Positions 24,056-35,225 of a stretch of 64,000 nucleotides of DNA are shown piece by piece. The notes beneath the pieces were generated by a model, which worked only from the letters and a program-made list of their open reading frames with translations, was not told the DNA's origin and made no database searches. The position numbers and the translations under genes were made by a program. The stretch's first letter is position 1; each line of letters starts with the position of its first letter. This DNA comes from Megamerina dolium (taxonomy: Eukaryota > Arthropoda > Insecta > Diptera > Megamerinidae): contig OY978529.1 in the NCBI GenBank assembly GCA_963854835.1, positions 47,487,821-47,551,820 of the forward strand, given 5' to 3'.

Positions 24056-25555
24056 GTTGTGGTGGTTGTGCCGTACGTTCACTACAATCCACTGACGATG
24101 ATATATCACTTTGCGCTTAATACTAATTATTTACTTATATGTTAAATTGTTTCTCTCTTTTCTCTAATGATTTGCAAAAGGGAAAACAATGGGTTTAACA
24201 TTTTCATTAATTATGAATAAAATTGCTAGTGGTTGTGCATGGTAGCGTATTTGCTTTTTGTTGTCGTTTGATCTACGTCTTGCCTTAGTTGCATCATGTA
24301 TGTATATTCTGAACTGCAACATAATAAAATAAATTATTTTTTTCAAGTAATGTTTAGTAAGTAATTTTGTAACTTTGTTTCTTAATAGATTTTTTTGTGA
24401 CAAATAAAACAATTCATATGCAATTATTTTACAATTCTCACAATTTCACCCTCTTATAGTCCAACTTTTATTAAAATTCACCAGACCAATAATGAATAAA
24501 CCCCAACCTAGAAACACTATCACAATGGTAAACGTTTTTCTTTCAAAATATATAATTCCACATTTCCACACTTTTTTTCTAGTTATTACTTATGCTCTTA
24601 CATACAAAGAAGTAAGCATTTATTCACAATAAAATATTTTATTGCAATTTGATTGGAAAAAAGTTCCATACAAGTTGATTGTTCATTTCCCCGTTTTGGG
24701 GATTGAGAAATCATTTTCCTTTTGTTCCCTTTTCGAAACAAATTTCACTATTTTAATATACATTTTTCATGAGAACTTTTTCTTTAACTACTCCATCATT
24801 TTATGCAAACAAATAATTTATTCACAATTACGTACATTCAAATGAGATTGCTCATATTTTCTTAATAGAATAACAATCATAAAATTAGCGTTCTTTGATC
24901 ATTATTTTGACTTGCAACTCGAATAGAAATGGCGACGTCGGAGTGAGAACACAAATACAAAAACCAAACATAAAAACTTTTTATTTTTCAAAATGCTCAT
25001 GTTGCCAGCAATGTCAACAATATTGGACATGGTGATTTCGCGGAATTTCATATCCGCCAGTTGGTAGTGTGATTTCGAAAATGAAATACTAAAGTTGCAC
25101 GGCGCTACGTAATGATTGCTTCTTTAGAACAGTGTTGTATACGCCATTCTCTGTTAAAGGTAATAGCTTAAAACGAAAAAGTAGAACAAAGAATCAAACA
25201 AAAGTCTTTCCTATTGGTTTTATGTTTTATACAATAATCTCTGAAAGATAGAAAATAATGGAAAAGTAGATTTATTACGACAATGACCAAGTCCATTATA
25301 TCATTTGGATGCAATAGTTCAGTTGGTTAGTGGCGTTGGTATCCTATGCGACAGAACGTTACTTCCACCAATTATAGCATACGAAATACCTCCCAACTGC
25401 CCATGTCCCCGATTTTTGTGTAGTTTTAATTTTGCGATATTATTGATACCTATTCTTCCAATGTAGCATTTTATATGCTCTCAAATGATTCAAATTGTGT
25501 TTGTAGGAGTTCTGGCGATGACTGCACAGAAGAGAGAAGTAAAAGTGAAGTAATA
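24056..25555. other. Nipped-B 5' flank
   Basis: The sequence upstream of the Nipped-B start codon should hold its 5' UTR and promoter. I could not fix the transcription start or an upstream exon. The short ORFs here (24164-24412, 24642-24845) carry no domain. A weak A-box-like word near 25325 lacks a B box and is not called. Confidence 0.4.
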
Positions 25556-26059
25556 GCCCAGACAGACGGCAGCGTTAATCCGGATTAACGACGCACTTAA
25601 TCTGAATAAAATACTAACCTGACAGACGGCAGTATTGCGGATTAACTAAACAGCTGATTGTTGTTTTATTAGGTCTGCTCACTTACATTACTATCAATAT
25701 CAATTTCTGTCATCTGTCACTCTCGATATGAGCAAATCTACAAGAAGTACGTGAACTGAAAACTATCAGAAACTTGTAAATTGACATTCACAGTTCGTAA
25801 TTGACAGGTGGATTTATTTGTTCGCCAACGCTTTTCATATCGAAAACTGTTAACAATTGTTGAAATTTTTTTATAAGCGAATACGCCTAATATTTTGTAA
25901 AATGGATCGAGAAAAATCCACAATTGAAATTTTTCAGCAGTGTTGCCATCGTAATTTTGAAAATTAACTCGTGGAGTTAATGCAGATTAGCTGCAGTTAA
26001 TCCCCGAGTTAATTCGAATTAAATCGTTAATCCGGATTAACGCTGCTGTCTGTCAGGGC
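25556..26059. mobile_element. MITE family B, copy 1
   Basis: 504 bp between TA dinucleotides. The left end reads GCCCAGACAGACGGCAGCGT, the right end is its near inverse, and both continue into an inner TTAATCCGGATTAA palindrome. The left terminal block is repeated at about 25617 (CTGACAGACGGCAGTATTGC), as if a second end had been captured. The interior matches 4977-5400. It is non-coding. Confidence 0.75.
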
Positions 26060-26154
26060 TATAACTAACCCAAAGTATCTGTAATAATACGAGGCAAATA
26101 TTAGTTTATTTTTATTTTTTATATGTTTGGTTGAGCCTCTTTTACGATATTGGT

Positions 26155-26366
26155 GTCCGTGTTAAATTTTGGCAGTATTAGAAGAGGACTACTTTATTAG
26201 GCTTTGTCATTGAACTATTTTTAGAAGCTTTCCATGGTAAATTGTTTTTACTGGAAGAATTGCCAATTGCTTACAGACTGGTGCGCACCGTTTAATAGAA
26301 GAAATATTTTTCGCGACTAAATTTTCCTTAACCTTTCCAAAGCACTAACTACTGAGCTTCGACACA
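26155..26366 (-). mobile_element. tRNA-derived SINE, diverged copy
   Basis: On the minus strand this keeps the order head, body, 3' part of the SINE family. The tRNA-like head is reduced to a corrupted GAAGCTCAGTAGTTAGTGCT, and the body keeps the AAGCAATTGGCAATTC-type block. Both ends are ragged. Confidence 0.6.
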
Positions 26367-27369
26367 TATATCTTAATGTGAACAGGGTGAAAAATAATAG
26401 AGAAATTTCAAAGTGATTATATTGAAATCGAATTTTTTAATAATATAAATGATCAAAAATTATAAATATATTAATTTAATTAAAAAAATAATTTCACTCG
26501 TAAAATATAAAACTCATAAGTGGGTACAAAATTTAGAATATGAACTACTACTACACTTATTTCATGCTTTCCAGATGTGCATAAAACTTGTAGTTAAACA
26601 TTTTTGGATTTAAAGCTATTTCGGAGGATATGCAGTATATCTTTGACTACGGTCTGGCTGATCTGGTTATATACTATATATAAAAAGTGGACCCACCGTG
26701 TTCATCTTTAGCTATATAAGGTATATAAAATAGTGGGTGTGGCTTGCATTTATCTCAAAATTAGTTCTACCTTCAAAACTACTTACATGTTTAATATGGC
26801 TGTATGGGAGTTACATTAAGAAGTGGTAGTGGTTTCCTTATTTAATTTCAATATTAATCAAAGTGTCAAATATAGCTGTTCCAGGCAGAAGACTGCCGAG
26901 GTTACAGCGGTTTACATTTAAAAGTAATTCAGGCACTTTGTACGGGAGTTATTATACATTTCTTGTAATTATGACATTTCTTACAATACTAATCTACACC
27001 TTAAATATGGTTGTTCTACTCTGAATACTTTGTAAGTCTTTGTATGGAAACTTTGTATGGAAGCCACATTAAGAGGTCGACGTGACTTGCTGATTTCATA
27101 CCAAGCTATTTCTGACTACAATTTTAATCTAATAACTGTCAAATAACATATGGTTGTTGTAGGCAGAACGCTGAGGCACTTCATATGGGAGGTACTATAA
27201 ACACTGGGTGAGGCTTGCCCATTTATTGGAAAACAATAAGATAGTATAACATAAATTTATATGTCAAATATTGTTGTAGACGGTATAGTAACTTATAGTT
27301 AAGTTAATTTAAATATTCCGAGGTTAGTCACTTTGATTCTTTCGTGTGGATGTGACAGTTGAACGTTCG
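26367..27369. other. Intergenic, nothing recognised
   Basis: AT-rich sequence with no gene. Short phrases resembling CTTTGTATGGAAG recur around 26930-27200, which suggests an old internally repetitive element, but I could not define ends. Confidence 0.35.
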
Positions 27370-27704
27370 TGCCCATTATCAATCCTGTCCATGAATTAGC
27401 CACCAAGATCGTCCGATTTATCACCGTTGGACTTATCCTCAAGCGCTTGACGTTTTGAAAACAAACATGTGTCAAATTATGGCCGAGATATTGCCCGATA
27501 TGTGCCAGAGAGTCATTGAAAATTTCCTCACAAGGATCAAGTGCTGTAAGAGGTCCCGTGGAGAACATTTGAATGATGTTGTATTCCACACACATAATGG
27601 CAAGGTCCAAACATTATATTGAAATAAAAATGTGATCGAATTTCGAAACAGAGGTATGTTTTATTTACGTTTACTTTTGGAACCTCAAAATGGATAACCC
27701 TGTA
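27370..27704 (+). mobile_element. Tc1/mariner-like (IS630) transposase 3' remnant
   Basis: The plus strand reads ALDVLKTNMCQIMAEILPDM, then CQRVIENFLTRI, then RGEHLNDVVFHT. This is the conserved end of a widespread arthropod IS630-type transposase. It finishes in an inverted TACAGGGTTATCCATTTTGA end at 27704. The upstream catalytic part is missing, so it is an inactive fragment. Confidence 0.6.
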
Positions 27705-29570
27705 TGTGCACGTGCGCACACGTAATTCTTAAGATTTAATTCAACAAAATCAATAATAAATTTTTTTTCTTGAGCAACAAAAACAAATTTAAAAATTATA
27801 ATTTTTTATTTATTTTGTTAATACAGTACTTAATTTAAAAGAATGAATTTATGAATTACTCGGAATAATTCCAGTCATATTATTTTTAAATAATTGGTGT
27901 TCAATTATTGCAGTCAATTATGAATTACAACAAAATAATCATGTAAGTTCGAACGTTCGTAGTCAAATGAAGTCAGAGGCACAAGTGATTGATTTTCACC
28001 TCAATCTGAAAGCTTTAACTAATGCAAGCTGGCTGTGTTTCTATTTTACAACTTTTTCAGTTAATCACACCACTAAATACACCAAATACATTTCGAAGCT
28101 GCATTTGCGCAAATCATATAGAGTAAACAGATGTCTTTAAGCCATTTGCTAACGAGCGAAAGTCTTGCCAAGTAGTATTGTTTGGTCTTACGTGGTGTCA
28201 GATTGTAGATTTCGACGCGTTAAGTTAATGAGTGTGCGCAACAGCTAATTCGATTATTTGGCATTGGAATTTCATTACTTTTATTATTTCTGATTACTGT
28301 AATCGTTAAATATATACAGGTGAAATCATTTTAAACAAATATCTTACATTTTAACAATAAAATATTTAAGCAGAACTACATACAGACACACCAGATATAT
28401 TTTCTATCACAAAATAACGAATTAGCTCAAGTGCCTAATTATGTATTTTGCCAACAGTTTATACATAAGACAGCTAACTACTCAGAGTCTCATATACATT
28501 ACATATGTGATCATGGAGTGATTTTTTTTAATTTGGTTTATTTGGGTGAAAATTTGAAATTCAAAGAGCATTTCACAACCTGTGAGTAGAATATTGCGAA
28601 TTACTGGAGGTATTAAAACAAACATACATAGCGCAGAGATATTATCGATTTATTTTGTATAGTATGATTTCGAAATATTTAGCCCACATAGTAATATTGC
28701 TCAAAATAACATCACCACTGTTCGTTCATTAGCCCGTTTCTCATCATCATTCACCATAAACATTTGTATCCACACAATACCTAGAAGTTGAACAAAATTT
28801 TGTGGGCGACTCATATACTCGTAATGTTATTGAATTTGTGTATGCTACTTTGATTAGTTTTAAAGAATTTATATAAGTACATATATGGAAAATTAACTTT
28901 AAACTTATCTGAATAATACAAAATTTATGCAAATAAATATATTGTATAAAGATACTAACAAAAATTCGCTAAGTTTTCATTGCCAAAAACGAAAATGGAA
29001 TAGCGATTAACTTTACCTGGGTATAAACTGTAGCTATTATATCCTAGATACTGGTCAGATGGTAATTAGGTACCAAATTATAAAGAAACACTGATAACAA
29101 ATTATATAAAAACTGCTTTCTACAAGATTTCAACCATTAGAGGAATTAGGAAGTCGCTATTTTATTTCAAACATGATAATGTGCCAGCTCATGCCGCGAG
29201 AAAACCAATAACTTTATTGTGATTTATCTATGAGACAGAGTCACAGGGTCTTAGCAACTACACTTTCGAACTAATAAAGGCCTTTGTCTATATGGAAACC
29301 AATATTACCACGTTAGCCTGGAGATCGTATGAAGGATCACACTAGCAAAGTGGTGCCATTTTGAATTAAGTGTGCAATTAGGAAGCTACCCCCGCTAAAA
29401 AAATGAAAAATACACTCCACAACTTACATATGGCACAGAAGCGTGGATACTTGAACCACCGAATGTGAATTTACCTCAAGTTTTCGGGTACTGTTTCTGC
29501 TGATGGCGACTACCGAATAATATAAATAATAAAAATATGTACGACCTATAGGCCGATATTGACAGAGTTA
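27705..29570. other. Intergenic, nothing recognised
   Basis: About 1.9 kb of AT-rich sequence. No ORF here has a domain or a splice context. It ends at the MITE at 29571. Confidence 0.4.
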
Positions 29571-29772
29571 TGCTGCAACTAGCCACCGACGTAAAAACGT
29601 AGAACGTGTCAGCTGACACGACCTATCTTATGGGAACGTCGTGTTAAAGAAAACTCACCACCGTATGACGGTGACGTAGACGTTGCTCGTAGCGGAGAGA
29701 ATCAATGCAATTTTGTATGTTCTTACGTACGGGCGGTACGTACGTATGCTACGTCGGTGGCTAGTTGCAGCA
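29571..29772. mobile_element. MITE family A, compact copy 3
   Basis: 202 bp flanked by TTA at 29568-29570 and 29773-29775. Its ends are identical to copy 1 over the first 20 bases. The left 130 bp and right 50 bp match copy 1, and the middle is deleted. The right TTA is part of a TTAA that belongs to the next element. Confidence 0.8.
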
Positions 29773-29776
29773 TTAA

Positions 29777-30658
29777 GGGGAGATTCTCCTCGTTTTAGCC
29801 GAAAATGAAGCGAAATTTGATTGTTTACTGTCGGATAATGAAAAGACATACGAACGAACGGTTTTGATGGTTTATTAAGACAACTTTTAAAAATACAAAA
29901 AAAAAAATTTTTATGACAAAATCTAATATTGCGGCCCCAAAATGGCGGATCGTGTCATCCTTTGAAAGCGAGGAGTCGTTCGATAACGTCAAGGTTGCAG
30001 CCACTTGTAGTAAACTGAAATCAAAAACTTGTATTTTATATTCAAGTTAATAAAAATTCCTATGACTTATACCTATTTATAAAGAGTTTTCAAGAAAAAT
30101 TATCTAATTTATGCATAGTTAAAAAAAAATTTCGATTTTACCCTCTTCTCTTAAAGTTTTTTTTTTTTTGTTTAACGACAATTATTGAACAATTGTTTAT
30201 GTTTATTTTAGGTATAAGTCATACGAAAAACCATACTCTTTCAGGAAAATTTTAGATGAAGTAAATCTGAGCAGTAGATCATGAGCTATGCTTGACGCTA
30301 GGATAAAAAAAATGCTTTTGAGATAAACGCGTTAAAAGTTGTAAGTCTCACAAACAAACGAGAGGAAAATTTTATGTTTTCATGATTTACATATTATTTT
30401 CATAGTATTTTCAGTCTCTGAATACGAAAATAATGTTATTTTTGCATTATCCATTTGTTTACACAATTCATCTCTATAAATTAGTCCATGGCCGCGCAAT
30501 AAAATAGCACCTGAGATTTCCTCCGCGCGCGCATGATCGGTGCATCAGAGACGCTTTAGTGAGATAAATATGTTGTGGATCGAAAAATACGATTGCACAA
30601 ATATTCTAAGCATTTATACCTTTCGATTTTTTGAAAAAAAAAAGAGGAGAACCTCCCC
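29777..30658. mobile_element. Terminal-inverted-repeat element with TTAA target site
   Basis: 882 bp bounded by TTAA on both sides (29773-29776 and 30659-30662). The ends read GGGGAGATTCTCCTCG and, inverted from the right, GGGGAGGTTCTCCTC. TTAA duplications are typical of piggyBac elements. However, the terminal bases here are GGGG rather than the usual CCC-type start, so assignment is tentative. No transposase frame is present. Confidence 0.6.
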
Positions 30659-30662
30659 TTAA

Positions 30663-30830
30663 ACGGTTTAACATCTAACGGTTGCACTGGGTCAGTCATA
30701 TCAAGCGAACGGGAGACTACATTAGAAAAATATTGCATTCGGAGACCGCTGGATCAAGTTCTGTATAACAGAGTGGCATCGACTATCAAATCGACTATCG
30801 TTTGTACTTGACACATAAGAAGAAGAATTG
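30663..30830 (+). mobile_element. RTE-type LINE, 3' fragment
   Basis: The frame reads RLHWVSHIKRTGDYIRKIL and then HSETAGSS, which aligns with the KIQRLRWLSHVERM...YSEPADG block at 17260-17350 of the RTE element. Only this short, diverged piece is present. Confidence 0.5.
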
Positions 30831-31129
30831 AATTTTAATTATTCCCAGACCATAACGAAATCAAATCAAAATTAATTCTATTTGGCTTGTGTAGCGATTT
30901 TTTTTTTAAGCAGCTGCACTAATAAACACATTACCTTGACTCTGGTTAATCTTGAAAATGTCTAATGAGATTGTTCCAAAATTAGCTAAGATTCACTCTA
31001 TGTAACAGCATCATGCACTTTTAAGTATTCAGTTTACCTGTAGAAGGTTTTTTTAACTATGATGCAAATTTGATCAGATCATATGTATGCGATAAAGAGA
31101 CAATTCGTCGCATCGTCCGTCTTACCGAT

Positions 31130-31320
31130 ATTGAACGAATTTATGTACGAAGGCAGTTAGTTAAGTTGGTGTCTTTTTGAATTTTTATCGTAGTAAAAGG
31201 CTTGGTAAATATAATTTGGACTCTGCACCATGAACTTCAATTGTTAAAAAGTGGTTTAATGAATTCCGTTGCGTTCGCACCAGCACAAGTTATGCCGATC
31301 GTTTAGTCGGGTCAGTTGGG
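31130..31320 (+). mobile_element. Mariner N-terminal remnant
   Basis: One frame reads VKKWFNEFRCVRTSTSYADR, the second half of the mariner paired-like DNA-binding region. No catalytic part follows in phase. Confidence 0.4.
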
Positions 31321-32949
31321 TCGAATCAAAATTTCAGCTATGAAGCGAACACATATTTTGAGGACCTTGCTAAAAACTATGTATTATGTAGAAGGAATAA
31401 AAAATTGGTAAAACACTGGACTAAATGTAACAAAATAAAAGGAGACTATGTAAAGAAAAACCGCTTTTTGGCTTAAAAAATATAATTTATTCAAAAAAAA
31501 AAAACCCTGATTTATCTAGCAGTCCTCATATACATATATTAATTATCGTAATATGGGCTGTTAAGAGACGCAGGATTTATATATGCTCCAAACATGAAAT
31601 TTCCAACGAACGGAGTTCTAATTCAAATAAAGGTTCCTACTTACATAATCTATGTTTATATTTCGATATATTTTTGGAAACAAACATGAATTTTTCTTAT
31701 TATAAATTTTAAATTTCAGGTTTTTCAACAATTACAAATTATGTTAATAAGTGTGAGTTAGATCGTAATTTGACGTTACGATTGAAACTGAGCAAAACTT
31801 TTAATAAGAAGAAAATGTAATTTTTTTATCTACTTTTCCGCATTATCATTCAAATTTGTTAATATTTTCGGACTGGTAATTCATTAGTCTACAATCAAAT
31901 CTTTTGCTAACAGACTCGTTATACCTGTTCAAACGCAACCTTGAAAGCGTATACTCTTATAAATACAGCAAACAAATCTCTATATTTACTTACATTCATT
32001 CGTGTGCACTCGTACATGAATTCGCTTGCATATAGAATTACGTGGATGTGCAAGTAACATATACGCACATATGCATTTATAAAAGACAACTAATAGCGAA
32101 ATGACCTACTAATATACATAAATAATGAACAAATTGTTTTTTTTTCTATGTTTGTACTATACGAGTAAGCCTATTTCAAGATTTGCATGAAAATGACTTA
32201 AATTAGCAGGAATAACTATCCACGCTTTTGCCATCCAAATCATATATTTTATTATAAAAAAAAAGTAATTATCAAAGTACTCGTTACTCGTAAGTTGTTA
32301 AAATAAAACGGTATCTTTTTTTGGGATACTAGTTTTTAATATTTATGATATGTATACGAGTACACATGTGCAATTAAGAAAATGTGGATTATTGAAATGC
32401 TATAAAATATAAAATGACATTAAAAGAGTACAATGCCTTCAAGTTAGTGGGCGAGAGAACATATCGTACGTACATACATAGATATTGAGTTATATTCTCT
32501 GTAGTAACGATCTTATTGTAGTTTTTACGAGCGTGTGACATCATATTAAAACGCGAAGAAATTGTCAAAGAAATAACTTTACGTATTTCTTAAATAATAG
32601 CAAAATATAATTACTTAGACTTTATTTCCATGGTCTAAATAAAGTCAGAAATTCTAAACAGCAATTTTTATGTTCTAGTAGATCTTAATTTTCTGATATT
32701 TAAAAGATAATTTGATATAACTTCTTTGCTTCACTATGTGTTTATGTGACGTAGTGCCAAAAGGTTATAAGTTACAACTTGTTATTACTCATGGAAATGG
32801 CAATGGTTGTCGCGTTATTCATAAAAACTGGTATACATACTATGCACTTTGTACTAGTACTTTTACTCGCTTGCATTCCTCAATGTATTTATACTCCTAC
32901 AAAAAGTAAGACTAGTCTAACCACTATTAGACAGTAACTAGGCCACTAT
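31321..32949. other. Intergenic, nothing recognised
   Basis: AT-rich sequence with no supportable ORF, repeat or RNA gene. Confidence 0.4.
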
Positions 32950-33800
32950 GTCATCCTTTCGATGAATTCATGTCAAATGTCAAATGTATGCCAAAAAAAT
33001 TTTTGATTTTTGTTGTTGTAATGGAAAATTTGAAAAACCGTTTATCCATTCGAGAAATTGTTTTTGGTGAATATCCTTTTTCACTTGCAACGAACGAAAG
33101 TGCGAGATATAGCTGATGCGATGAACATCTCAAAAGAACGAATTGGCCATATACATACAGTTCCAGATGGCAAAAATGCATTTGAATGCATGTTTGGATC
33201 ATTTTAAACAAAATTAAATTGATTTCAAGTGTCGTTCTCTAACTCTTGATGAAACTTGGATTCGCTATGATTCACCAGACCGAATAGAATAGTCAAAAGA
33301 ATGAATTGAAGTTGGTGGAATTGCAACTAAAAGACGTGCAAAGGCAATTTCATCGAAAGGAAAAATGGTTGGAACATTATTTTACGATTATAAAGGTGTT
33401 TTATTCGTTAATTATTGGCAGGAAAGTATAATAATCAACCCTGAGAATTTTTCTAGTCTTTTGGATCGATTGGATGCAAAAATTCATGTAAAAGACTTGA
33501 TTAACATATGTTCACGCAAGTATTTTGACGATGGCATAAATTCAACGAAACAAAATGCGAATTACCACCATCATCATCAGATTTGGCTCTCAGTGGCTAT
33601 TATCTGTTTCCAAAGCCGAAAAAATGTATGTCTGTAAGGTGTTTTCAATCGAATGACAAAGCTATTGCAACCGTGGATGGATATTTCGTAGACTTCGGAA
33701 TCTGATTATAATAATGGGACAGAATTATTAAAGAACCATTAAAAAAATGTATTAAATTTTAGAAGAATACATTGAAAATGGATATATTTCGAATCAAAAC
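32950..33800 (+). mobile_element. Mariner remnant
   Basis: In order, the plus strand reads VRDIADAMNISKERIGHI (helix-turn-helix), LTLDETWIRYDSPDRIE (first aspartate), KGKMVGTLFYDYKGVLFVNY, SSSDLALSGYYLFPK (third aspartate block, damaged) and a degraded tail. The second aspartate block (HQDN) is missing between about 33500 and 33560. Stops and shifts break it, so it is inactive. Confidence 0.75.
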
Positions 33801-34144
33801 CAATAGTTCCTTCTTGTGAGCCGATACACTTCGGACTATTTCGTAAAATGGACCTTTTACAAAATTAGGAAGAATAAACCAAGGAATTCGTTTTCTATTC
33901 AAATATCTTCTTGTATAACACTGAGGGCGGAATGATTCCAATTCAGGTTGAAAGACCTAGCCGCATATTGAAGGGCGAGTAGGGAAGTAGGGCCAGCAAA
34001 GGAGTCACATGTGAACATCATGTATGACTCAGATTCTGATGATAGCGATGATTGCGATACTGATGTACCAAGCGCCGAAACTTCCTTTCGAAAAGAACTA
34101 GATTTATATTTATGAAAAAATAAAAAAATATATGTGGTACTTAA
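33801..34144. other. Intergenic, nothing recognised
   Basis: Short spacer between the mariner remnant and the SINE. Nothing further is supported. Confidence 0.35.
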
Positions 34145-34440
34145 AGCGCGCGTGTTAAATTTTTAGACAGAATTAGAGGGACATACTTATTTTAGCCGGT
34201 TCCTAAACGCAGAACTCTTGCGACATCACTTTTTCTGAGCTTTGTCACAGAGTTCTTTTAGAAACTTTTTCATGGCAAATTGTTACTGCCGGAAGAATTG
34301 TCAATTGCTTGCCGACAGGTAGGTACCGTTCGAAAGAAAAATCTTTTCGATACCAAATTTGTTATGCTTCAGCCGGGGATTGAACCACGACCTACTGATC
34401 AGAAGGTCAACACATTAACCACTGAGCTACGGCACCCACA
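34145..34440 (-). mobile_element. tRNA-derived SINE, well preserved copy
   Basis: On the minus strand it begins GTGGGTGCCGTAGCTCAGTG and keeps the A and B boxes (the B box here is GGTTCAATCCC). It then runs through the full body to the end near the word AATTTAACACGCGC. It is the best match to the copy at 11066. It lies about 790 bp upstream of the secreted-protein gene. Confidence 0.8.
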
Positions 34441-35225
34441 ACAAATTATAAAGGAATGCATAAAAAATTTGCGTATTTCAAGGGGAAGTATTTGTTTTTT
34501 TGTTCTGCTTGTTTTTTTTGTTCTGCGAACTTTTACGTTCTAGTAAAATGATCATTTTCTAGAACATGTTAATACCCTAGAGACCACCTAAATGTCATTT
34601 TACTCAGACTATTTAAAAAGGGGTCAAAACAACCCCTTCGTGAGAGAGCTAATGGGTTAAAATGTTTACAAAATGATTTTTGGTTAAATTTTACTATTGC
34701 ATATGTACCCAAACAACACATTTTGCTCCGATATGAATTCTAACCGTTTTTTTTTCGACTTATTCTACAAACACTCAGTAAAAAATTGCAAACATAATAT
34801 GGCCATGACATAAATTTGGTCTAAGAATGCCAAAGGATTTGGAGGTTTTACTATATGGATATAGATTTTTCATCCTGGTTTAGAATCATTCCACCCACAC
34901 AAATGCTGTCATTGTGTAATAAAGCTAAAAAGGCGAAAATTGACAAAAATTTGTTGTCTCATTTTAATAATGATGGTACTTCATAATCGTAGGAATTAAT
35001 TATAACAGATAGAGGATGAAAGTAAATGGGTCGGAGCACAGTGTAGAATAAAAGAAGAATTAAAATAAGTCCATGTGTTAGGGCTAGAAAGGTCATCTAT
35101 ATATATCTTAGGTGAAAGTTTAAAGTTAAATAAATGTTACGGTACGGTAGAATAATAATTTAGAAAATGTAATATCTTGTATTAGAATTTTAATTCAATG
35201 TATATATCTTTTTTCACAGATCGAA
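34441..35225. other. 5' flank of the secreted-protein gene
   Basis: No ORF of note. A strong splice acceptor (TTTTTTCACAG, ending at 35219) stands six bases before the ATG at 35226. This implies a non-coding first exon further upstream, which I could not locate. Confidence 0.5.

Noticed and set aside
25320..25375. Another tRNA-like head (TAGTTCAGTTGGTTAGTGGCG)
   Set aside because: Only the A-box part is present. There is no B box and no SINE body.
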